Assembly: GCA_022564935.1 (NCBI GenBank)
Contig: JADFKM010000038.1
Span: 1 to 19,812, forward strand
Length of the DNA stretch: 19,812 nt
Direction of reading: 5' to 3'
DNA from: Candidatus Dadabacteria bacterium
GTDB lineage: Bacteria > Desulfobacterota_D > UBA1144 > Nemesobacterales > JADFKM01
In this document: positions 13,751 through 19,812 of the stretch, piece by piece
How the letters are laid out: each line of letters opens with the position of its first letter
Position numbering within the stretch: position 1 is the stretch's first letter
The notes under the pieces: generated by a model
Databases searched by the model: none
The model's input: the letters and a program-made list of their open reading frames with translations, nothing else
What the model was told of the DNA's origin: nothing
Position numbers and translations under genes: made by a program

Positions 13751-14506
13751 ATGGCCGGAGGCATTGATCTTATCCCCATAAAGGGTCTCCCCGAGATTAA
13801 GCCGGGCGACGACCTAGTAAGGATGGTCATCGACGCCGCCCGGCAAAGCGGCGTCACTATTAAAGAGGGGGATATAATCGTATTTGCGGCCAAGATCCTC
13901 TCCAAGGTCGAGGGCAGGTTTGTAAGGATAGAAGACGTAAAACCTACCCCCTTTGCATACGGCGCTGCTAAAGTTCTTGACAAAGACCCCAGGGTCGTGG
14001 AAATAATACTAAGAGAGGCCCTTCGAATTATAAAGATGGAGAAGGGCAAGCTTATTGTCGAGAACATGCACGGTGTAATCTGCGCCAACGCCGGTGTAGA
14101 TCTTTCCAATGTCAGGGGAGGGGAAGAAGCCCTGCTGCTCCCCAAGGAGCCGGACAGTACGGCGCGGGCCCTTCATGAGGGGTTCAGGAATGAGCTTGGG
14201 ATCGAAGCCGCCGTAGTAGTGACGGACACCGTCGGAAGGCCCTGGCGTGACGGGCTGGTTCAGGTGGCGATCGGGTGTTACGGAATAAGCCCGATGAAGG
14301 ACTACAGGGGCGAGCACGACTCAAAAGGCTTTGACCTTCAGGCTACGGTTCTCGCCCAGGTAGATGAGGTTTCTTCTGCCGCCGGTCTGCTGCTCGGCAA
14401 AACTGAAGGCGTCCCCGTTGTGATAGTAAGGGGATATAATTATGATAAAAGCACCGAGGGCGCAAGTAAGATTTTAAGGAATCCCGATGATGACCTCTTT
14501 CGTTGA
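13751..14506 (+). CDS. cofE: Coenzyme F420-0:L-glutamate ligase
   Basis: The protein has 251 residues, the usual length for stand-alone CofE. It begins GGIDLIPIKGLPEIKPGDDL, the family opening, followed by EGDIIVFAAKILSKVEGR. It has the GVICANAGVDLSNV segment (about residues 108-121) and VVVTDTVGRPWRDGLVQVAIG (about 155-175) that form the GTP and metal site. CofE adds glutamates to F420-0 through gamma linkages using GTP, giving the polyglutamate tail of coenzyme F420 in the cytosol. It is the first gene of an operon of four overlapping genes; its last 20 bases contain the cofG start. The genes for the lactyl-phospho step (cofC, cofD) are not in the window. Confidence 0.95.
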   Translation: MAGGIDLIPIKGLPEIKPGDDLVRMVIDAARQSGVTIKEGDIIVFAAKILSKVEGRFVRIEDVKPTPFAYGAAKVLDKDPRVVEIILREALRIIKMEKGKLIVENMHGVICANAGVDLSNVRGGEEALLLPKEPDSTARALHEGFRNELGIEAAVVVTDTVGRPWRDGLVQVAIGCYGISPMKDYRGEHDSKGFDLQATVLAQVDEVSSAAGLLLGKTEGVPVVIVRGYNYDKSTEGASKILRNPDDDLFR

Positions 14507-15764
14507 ACACGCGCGGGATCTTTTGGAGCGCGACAGTATAAGGGAAATGATGCGCCCTGTCGGTCTGAAGAAGGATGCGAGTCCCTCTGCGCCCACAATG
14601 GAGCTAGAATCGATTCTCAGCAAAGCGGTTGACGGGGAGACCATAAACCGCGAAGACGCCCTGCGCCTGGTTAAGATTAAAAACTCCGAGCTGGTGCATC
14701 TCATTGCCGCCGCCAAGCTCGTGAGGGAAAGGGCTAAGGGCGGCACTGTTACTTACTCGAAAAATGTTTTCATCCCCCTAACGCAGCTCTGCCGGGACAA
14801 CTGCGGATATTGCACATTCAAGATCGAGCCCGGAGAGGGGCCCCTTTTCGTCCCTCCCGATGAAGTGATCGAGACCGCGAGAAAGGGCGGGGCGCTTGGG
14901 TGCAAAGAGCTTTTGTTCGTTACCGGCGATAAGCCTGAGAGCAAGTACAGTGTCTACAGGGACGCCCTTGCGAAGATGGGGTATGGGAGCACCGCCGAGT
15001 ACCTTATCGATATGTGTGAGGCAGTGCTGGCCGAGGACATTTTCCCGCACTCAAACCTCGGCTTGGCCACCCCGGAGGAGCTTGGTAGATTGAGGGAGAC
15101 CAACCCCAGCATGGGTCTTATGCTTGAGAACATCAGTCCCAGGCTGCTCGAGAAGGGCGAGGCCCACTACGGCTCTCCCGATAAGGTGCCCAAGCTCAGG
15201 ATGAAGACCATGCAGGACGCGGGCGGCCTGAGAATACCCTGGACATCGGGAATTTTGGTGGGCATTGGGGAGACGTGGGAGGAGCGCATAGATTCGCTCT
15301 TCGCGATTAAAGAGCTGGACGACGAGTTCGGACACATCCAGGAAATCATAATTCAGAACTTCACCCCCAAGCAGGGGATCAGGATGGAGGGCTACTGCCC
15401 TCCGGCGTTTATCGACATGCTCAAGACCGTGGCCATTTCCCGTCTTATATTCCCCGACAAGATGAACATACAGGTCCCCCCCAACCTCAACCTCAAGGAG
15501 TTCCCACTGCACATACTGGCCGGGGTCAATGACCTTGGCGGCGTATCGCCTATAACCATAGATTACGTGAACCCCGAGTCTCCCTGGCCTCAGGTCAAGC
15601 GGATGGAAGAGGTGGTGTCCGGGCTGGGTTTGAAGTTAAGAGAGAGGCTTCCCGTGTACCCCGAATACTTGATTGAAGAATTTATAAACCCAAACCTGCT
15701 TCGCAAAGCGAAAAATTTTGTTGATAGCGAGGGTTTTGTACTTCAGGAGATGAGCCATGGATGA
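14487..15764 (+). CDS. cofG: 7,8-didemethyl-8-hydroxy-5-deazariboflavin synthase, CofG subunit
   Basis: The protein has 425 residues and is a radical SAM enzyme. The iron-sulfur cysteines are Cys102, Cys106 and Cys109 in PLTQLCRDNCGYCTF. The barrel carries SGILVGIGETWEERI and IIIQNFTPKQGI, and the C-terminal part INIDY-like ISPITIDYVNPE is typical of CofG. With CofH it builds the 5-deazaflavin chromophore Fo. The roughly 90 residues before the cluster motif are also seen in the CofG half of FbiC fusions. Two ATGs stand together (14487, 14490), and AAGGA at 14476-14480 serves the first. The overlap with cofE is 20 bases and with cofH 8 bases, so translational coupling is likely. Confidence 0.95.
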   Translation: MMTSFVEHARDLLERDSIREMMRPVGLKKDASPSAPTMELESILSKAVDGETINREDALRLVKIKNSELVHLIAAAKLVRERAKGGTVTYSKNVFIPLTQLCRDNCGYCTFKIEPGEGPLFVPPDEVIETARKGGALGCKELLFVTGDKPESKYSVYRDALAKMGYGSTAEYLIDMCEAVLAEDIFPHSNLGLATPEELGRLRETNPSMGLMLENISPRLLEKGEAHYGSPDKVPKLRMKTMQDAGGLRIPWTSGILVGIGETWEERIDSLFAIKELDDEFGHIQEIIIQNFTPKQGIRMEGYCPPAFIDMLKTVAISRLIFPDKMNIQVPPNLNLKEFPLHILAGVNDLGGVSPITIDYVNPESPWPQVKRMEEVVSGLGLKLRERLPVYPEYLIEEFINPNLLRKAKNFVDSEGFVLQEMSHG

Positions 15765-17013
15765 TGCAGCGCGCCTTGAAGAAGTAAAACGTCTGATAAC
15801 ACAGGACAGAGCGCAGGGGGTGGAATCCCTGCTCCGAGGAGTCGGCGCCAATACGGCAAGAATAATCGGCAAGTCAATGGAAGGGGGAGAAATATCTGCC
15901 GCTGAGGCGGAACATCTTTTCACGCTCCAGGACACGGCTGATATAGCGGCTTTAGCGGTAGCCGCCGATGAGATCAGGAAGCAGGACGTAGGGGATGTGG
16001 TTACCTACGTGGTGAACAGGAACATAAACTTCACAAACATTTGCTACACATATTGCGGGTTCTGCAACTTCATGGCCCCTGAGGGTGACGAGAGGGCCTA
16101 TTTCCTCACGATGGATGAGATTGCTGCAAAGACTACGGAGGCGTGGGATAGGGGCGCCACAGAGGTGTGCATGCAGGGAGGGATGCACCCTGACATAGAT
16201 GGCCATTTCTACATCGAGATCATCAAGACGGTGAAGCGTGCCGTCCCCGGGATGCATACCCACTGCTTCAGCCCGTTTGAGATCTACTACGGCGCCAAGA
16301 CCATAGACGAGAGCGAAGAGAATTTTATAGAGATGCTCAAGGACGTGGGGCACGACACTTTTCCGGGGACGGCGGCCGAGGTACTCGACGACGAAATAAG
16401 GAAGATAATAGCTCCGGGGAAGATGAGGACAGACAAGTGGATAAGCATCGTCAAGAAGGCACACAGGGCAGGGGTCAGAACCACTTCGACCATTATGTAC
16501 GGGCACGTGGACAAGCCCGTTCACTGGGCGAAACACCTGGAAATCCTAAGGGATATTCAGAAAGAGACGGGCGGTATTACGGAGTTTGTACCCCTGAGAT
16601 TTATCCCCTGGAACACCAGGATTTACAAGAAAGGGGTTGCGAGAGGAGGCCCTACCGACCTCGACCAGCTCAAGATGTACGCCGTTTCGAGGCTCATGCT
16701 CAGGGGCTGGATAAACAACATCCAGGTCTCGTGGGTAAAGCAGGGCCCGGAGTTTGCGCAGTTCTGCCTCACAACGGGGGCGAACGACTTCGGCGGAACA
16801 TTGATGGAGGAGCAGATCTCAAGAGCCGCCGGGGCCAATCACGGCCAGTACTTCCCCCCCGAGGAGTTCCGCCGCCTTACTAGAGAGCTCGCCAGAATAC
16901 CGGCCGAGCGTTCCACCACATACAAAATACTGAAGATGTTCGACGGTGAAGAGAAAGTGGCTCAGTCCTCTAGGGATTTAAAGGTAGTACCTGCTGTAAG
17001 CGAAGTTGTATGA
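15757..17013 (+). CDS. cofH: 5-amino-6-(D-ribitylamino)uracil-L-tyrosine 4-hydroxyphenyl transferase, CofH subunit
   Basis: The protein has 418 residues and is the second radical SAM enzyme of Fo synthesis. The cluster cysteines are Cys96, Cys100 and Cys103 in NFTNICYTYCGFCNF. Further family landmarks are EVCMQGGMHPDIDG, TFPGTAAEVLDDEIRKIIAP and TSTIMYGHVD. CofH transfers the hydroxyphenyl part of tyrosine to the ribityl-uracil, and CofG closes the ring. It overlaps cofG by 8 bases, and an AGGAG precedes the ATG within the cofG end. The order cofG-cofH is the same as the domain order in actinobacterial FbiC. Confidence 0.95.
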   Translation: MDDAARLEEVKRLITQDRAQGVESLLRGVGANTARIIGKSMEGGEISAAEAEHLFTLQDTADIAALAVAADEIRKQDVGDVVTYVVNRNINFTNICYTYCGFCNFMAPEGDERAYFLTMDEIAAKTTEAWDRGATEVCMQGGMHPDIDGHFYIEIIKTVKRAVPGMHTHCFSPFEIYYGAKTIDESEENFIEMLKDVGHDTFPGTAAEVLDDEIRKIIAPGKMRTDKWISIVKKAHRAGVRTTSTIMYGHVDKPVHWAKHLEILRDIQKETGGITEFVPLRFIPWNTRIYKKGVARGGPTDLDQLKMYAVSRLMLRGWINNIQVSWVKQGPEFAQFCLTTGANDFGGTLMEEQISRAAGANHGQYFPPEEFRRLTRELARIPAERSTTYKILKMFDGEEKVAQSSRDLKVVPAVSEVV

Positions 17014-18206
17014 GCACTGATTCGTCTAAGATAATCACATTCGACAGGATGATGAACGAGGTGGTAGCGCTTGGAAGCTGCTGCGGCTGCTCCATGTGTG
17101 TCGTCACCTGCCCGTACGACGTTATAAAATACGACGACACCTCCATGATGCCCTATGTGTCAAAGCCGAAGGGGGACTTCGACTACTGTCCCATTAGCGA
17201 GCAGATAGGGTGCGACGTGTGCGCGAACGCGTGCGAGAGGCTCAGCCCCTATGGGATGAAGCCTATAAGACCCGAAGAGCTTGATGTAAGGGTTTTCAAT
17301 AGAAGCAGGGAGGAAGACGAATACTACGGCGTCACGAGGTTCATCTGCGCCGCCCGCAGCACGAACCGCGATTTCGTTCCCAAGGCTCAGGACGGAGGCG
17401 CCGTCACTGAGATCCTCCGCACCGCCTTTGAGGAAGGTGTCATTGACGGCGCATGTGTGGCCGGCCCCTCCGAGGAGATGTGGCTTAAGGCCGTGCCCAA
17501 GGTGGTGAAGAGCGCCGAAGAGCTCTACGAAAACGCCATGTCCTGGTACACCTACTGCGCCACTCCCCTTATGCTCAAAGAGGCTATCGACAAACACAAG
17601 CTCACGAAGCTCGCCCTAGTCGGGGTGTCGTGCGAGGTGTCGGGCTATGCCACCAACGTCGGCGCAAGCACGGGTTACATCGCCGAGGAAAGGGGTCGGA
17701 AAAACGTCGACAAACAGAATAAACACTTCATGCAGTACGCAGAAGCCGTACAGTTGACAATAGGGCTTTGCTGTACAGAGACGTTCGTGCTCGACGGGTT
17801 TTTCAATGAGTACCTCTCTGAGCAGTGCGATATAGAGCCCGCCGAGGTAGTTAAACTCAACGTCAAGGGCAAGATTGTGACCGACCTTGCCGACGGCAGG
17901 CGCATCGAGACCCCGCTCAAGGAGGCTCGGGTATATCAGCGAGAGCAGTGCAACTACTGCGGCGACTTCAGCGCCGAGCACGCCGATATATCCGCTGGAG
18001 GGGTGGGGGCGGACGGCTGGACCATTATCATCGTACGCTCCGAGAGGGGAGAGAGGATTTTCGAGCGCACCGTGGAAAAGGGCTACATAGAAGTCCGCGC
18101 TTCAACGGAGTTCCCCGTGTCCATGAGGGTGCTTCGCCGCCTCACCGAGGAGCAGCGTGTCAGGGCGGACGCCCAGTACGCCTCCATCGGCAGCTCACGG
18201 CTGTAG
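17010..18206 (+). CDS. F420 hydrogenase/dehydrogenase beta-subunit-like (FrhB family) oxidoreductase
   Basis: The protein has 398 residues. The N-terminus has a ferredoxin-like cluster motif, Cys24-x2-Cys27-x2-Cys30-x3-Cys34-Pro (SCCGCSMCVVTCP), and a second group Cys60, Cys68, Cys71, Cys75. The FrhB N-terminal domain follows (AQDGGAVTEILRTAFEEGVI), then the C-terminal domain with ALVGVSCEVSGY and the signature QCNYCGDFSAEHADISAGGV. Members carry FAD and iron-sulfur clusters and pass electrons between F420 and a partner enzyme. The start codon overlaps the cofH stop as ATGA, so it is made together with the F420 biosynthesis enzymes. No hydrogenase, formate dehydrogenase or sulfite reductase partner is next to it, so the substrate is unknown. 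Confidence 0.9.
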   Translation: MSTDSSKIITFDRMMNEVVALGSCCGCSMCVVTCPYDVIKYDDTSMMPYVSKPKGDFDYCPISEQIGCDVCANACERLSPYGMKPIRPEELDVRVFNRSREEDEYYGVTRFICAARSTNRDFVPKAQDGGAVTEILRTAFEEGVIDGACVAGPSEEMWLKAVPKVVKSAEELYENAMSWYTYCATPLMLKEAIDKHKLTKLALVGVSCEVSGYATNVGASTGYIAEERGRKNVDKQNKHFMQYAEAVQLTIGLCCTETFVLDGFFNEYLSEQCDIEPAEVVKLNVKGKIVTDLADGRRIETPLKEARVYQREQCNYCGDFSAEHADISAGGVGADGWTIIIVRSERGERIFERTVEKGYIEVRASTEFPVSMRVLRRLTEEQRVRADAQYASIGSSRL

Positions 18207-18235
18207 CCGGTGTTTTCCTATCTTTATACGGGTGA

Positions 18236-19432
18236 CTATTGGACGAGTGTCGCGATCCTATCCCACCTTATTTCCGGCAGCCTGCGCCTGGTGTCCCAAG
18301 ACCAGTAGATGAGGTAGGGCTTGCCCACGATGTTTTCGACAGGAACGAACCCCCAGAACCTGCTGTCCTTGCTGTAGTCCCTGTTGTCCCCCATTACGAA
18401 CACGTGGCCGGGGGGGACTTCCGCAGGGATGAACTTTCCTCTGTTGGTGATTAATTTAAGCTTGCTGTATATAACCTTGTGAGTGTTTCCAGCTAGGCTT
18501 TCTTCGAAGTATTCATACCCCTCGCCCAGTACCGGTATATGAAAATCGCTAAGCGGCCGTAAGGGTATTTTTTTCCCGTTAATTACGAGGTTCCTTTCGG
18601 CGATGTCGATGCGGTCTCCCGCTAGGGCCACGACCCTCTTTATGTAAAAGGTTTCCCCACCTTCGTTCTCATCTTTACCTTCGGGAAGGGTAAACACCAC
18701 AACGTCCCCGCGGTTTATCTCTGCCGGGTCGGGCAGAACAAACATGTAGTCTCCTACCAGGAATGTGGGGCTCATGCTCCTGCTTGGGATGTTATAGGGG
18801 ACGGCGAGGTGATTTTTTGTTATCAGCCCCGAAAAGCCGAGTAATGCCAATAGTGAAAAAACTGTGAAACAGAGCTTAAGAATCGGCTTCCTAGTGGCTT
18901 CACGCCGCACAGGCGATGCAATATAAGCGTGGTAAAGAACGAAAGCGTAATAGAGCAAGGCGAGGAAAGTGCCCGGGTAACTGTACATCTCTTCTAGAAT
19001 CCAGAGGGCAAAAGCCCCGATAAGGAACAAAATACCGTACTTCCATCTCCTCAAATAAAAATGCCCCAGGCCGGAAATGAAGATTGATAAGAAAACCGCA
19101 AGCCAGGGGTCTTTGTCTTCCTTCCTTGCCGATTCCGCGCTCGCCCCGTTGGCATCTCTGCCGCACCTGTGGGCGTCGAACAGGTTCCATATGACAAGCG
19201 GAGGAAAAATCAGCAGCATAGATACAGCGAGCTTCGGGTTTCGCCACGGGGCGAGAAGAAACAAACCCGACAAGCCAAAGATCGCAATCTGCGAGGAAAT
19301 GATTATCCACCCCCTGGCCGCTCTGCCTGTGTAAATCTGTCCCAGCCCAGGCAGCAGAAGGGACAGGATAACGGCGAGCCAGGGCTCTTTCCTAATGGGT
19401 GCAACTGAGCTATGGATGACGCTATGGTCCAT
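18236..19432 (-). CDS. lepB: Signal peptidase I with duplicated N-terminal membrane domain
   Basis: The protein has 398 residues. The C-terminal ~185 are a standard signal peptidase I: catalytic Ser219 in PSRSMSPTFLVGDYMFV, Lys265 in FYIKRVVALAGDRIDI, and VFVMGDNRDYSKDSRFWGFV near residues 344-363. It cleaves signal peptides on the outer face of the inner membrane. The first ~200 residues are unusual. They contain two copies of a membrane module, KEPWLAVILSLLLPGLGQIY (15-34) and KDPWLAVFLSIFISGLGHFY (107-126), each followed by more hydrophobic segments. The modules resemble TM2-like or DUF5683-type 'PGLGQIY' proteins. It converges on the F420 operon with 29 bases between stops. Chain start is the first ATG after a good promoter. 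Confidence 0.93.
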   Translation of the reverse strand: MDHSVIHSSVAPIRKEPWLAVILSLLLPGLGQIYTGRAARGWIIISSQIAIFGLSGLFLLAPWRNPKLAVSMLLIFPPLVIWNLFDAHRCGRDANGASAESARKEDKDPWLAVFLSIFISGLGHFYLRRWKYGILFLIGAFALWILEEMYSYPGTFLALLYYAFVLYHAYIASPVRREATRKPILKLCFTVFSLLALLGFSGLITKNHLAVPYNIPSRSMSPTFLVGDYMFVLPDPAEINRGDVVVFTLPEGKDENEGGETFYIKRVVALAGDRIDIAERNLVINGKKIPLRPLSDFHIPVLGEGYEYFEESLAGNTHKVIYSKLKLITNRGKFIPAEVPPGHVFVMGDNRDYSKDSRFWGFVPVENIVGKPYLIYWSWDTRRRLPEIRWDRIATLVQ

Positions 19433-19445
19433 ATCTGTCTATTAA

Positions 19446-19475
19446 ATCATACCTTCTCCGATTAATCCACATCAA
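19446..19475 (-). promoter_or_regulatory. Candidate promoter for the signal peptidase gene
   Basis: On the minus strand TTGATG (19475-19470) and TATGAT (19451-19446) are 18 bases apart. The -10 lies 13 bases before the ATG at 19432, leaving a leader of only about six bases. Confidence 0.5.
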
Positions 19476-19562
19476 AATGTCTTAGGCTTTCAAGAGCACA
19501 CGTTTTTGGGTGCGTTTGGGGTTTATGTGTAAACGCGGCACACTTTGCCGGACTGATCGCAT

Positions 19563-19593
19563 TTGTCAGAAGCCGGTGGGGGGGTGTTATAAT
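19563..19593 (+). promoter_or_regulatory. Candidate promoter for the gene starting at 19600
   Basis: TTGTCA (19563-19568) and a perfect TATAAT (19588-19593) are 19 bases apart. Only 6 bases separate the -10 from the ATG and there is no Shine-Dalgarno, so a leaderless mRNA is expected. Confidence 0.5.
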
Positions 19594-19599
19594 TACGTG

Positions 19600-19812
19600 A
19601 TGCGTTTTATCGAAAGCAAGGGGTTTGCCGCTCTATTCTTATTACTAATATCCTTCGGCATATACAGTTTTTCACTCACCGGCGAATTTGTCTGGGACGA
19701 CGTGCAGGTCATAGAGAAGAGTTACTACAGCTTCCAAGCCTCGAATGTCATTTCCCATCTCGTACCAGAGGAAAAGACGCAAAAAAGGGCCAGGTACTGG
19801 CGCCCTGTGCTG
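19600..19812 (+). CDS. Membrane glycosyltransferase, PMT/TMTC-like, N-terminal part
   Basis: Seventy-one codons are visible and the frame runs off the right edge. It starts MRFIESKGFAALFLLLISFG, giving one membrane helix at residues ~9-26. After it comes an outside loop with GEFVWDDVQVI, the acidic W-D-D segment where dolichyl-phosphate-mannose-type and TMTC-like transferases hold their catalytic Asp. The last codons read RYWRPVL, matching the Y-R-P-V-L that begins the next helix in many TPR-containing members. It probably glycosylates exported proteins or lipids using a polyprenyl-phosphate sugar. The start is supported by a TATAAT just upstream. Confidence 0.75.
   Translation, partial: MRFIESKGFAALFLLLISFGIYSFSLTGEFVWDDVQVIEKSYYSFQASNVISHLVPEEKTQKRARYWRPVL

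Noticed and set aside
15051-16536. Long minus-strand frames opposite cofG and cofH
   Set aside because: Antisense of GC-rich radical SAM genes, without protein-like motifs.

Overview
The window reads as one end of a metagenome-type contig from an uncultivated bacterium, with GC rising from the low-40s/AT-rich in accessory stretches to about 55% in the cofactor operon. The lineage cannot be fixed from sequence alone. Separate cofG and cofH genes, an FrhB-like protein and a deltaproteobacterial or candidate-phylum style of gene content fit a Gram-negative lineage that makes coenzyme F420. The first ~740 bases do not belong with the rest: they encode the C-terminal end of a Bacteroidetes-type PKD/type IX secretion protein and change abruptly, inside codons, into the 3' end of a probable holA gene next to rpsT. 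This looks like a chimeric join.

Layout. 738-2532: holA tail (+), rpsT (-), fructose-6-phosphate aldolase/transaldolase (+) and a small unknown gene (+). 2629-5172: a pirin gene and a damaged asparagine-synthetase-like gene, both (-). 5376-10204: remains of a surface-polysaccharide locus, with a Wzx-type flippase, an FkbM methyltransferase on an AT-rich segment, an unknown membrane-anchored protein, the tail of a GT4 glycosyltransferase, galE, and the first 33 codons of a GT2 glycosyltransferase.

10195-13657: an accessory block bounded by two transposase remnants (IS1-type on the left, an RPHQAL-type integrase-core transposase on the right). It holds a P63C-domain protein behind a strong promoter carrying three palindromic operator-like sites, a convergent small protein with the same KGG...ERRK...RW motif, a 93-residue unknown protein, a possible 52-residue protein and two tandem stand-alone response regulators.

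13751-18206: a tight operon cofE-cofG-cofH-frhB-like, all overlapping, for F420 side-chain glutamylation, the deazaflavin chromophore and probably an F420-linked oxidoreductase. 18236-19432 (-): signal peptidase I with an unusual duplicated membrane extension. 19600-end: start of a membrane glycosyltransferase (PMT/TMTC-like).

Several genes (asnB-like, flippase, cofE, the 19600 gene) have a -10 hexamer 6-9 bases before the start codon and no Shine-Dalgarno, suggesting leaderless mRNAs. The best candidates for something undescribed are the P63C/KGG pair with its operator array, and the glutaminase-less asparagine-synthetase-like gene.
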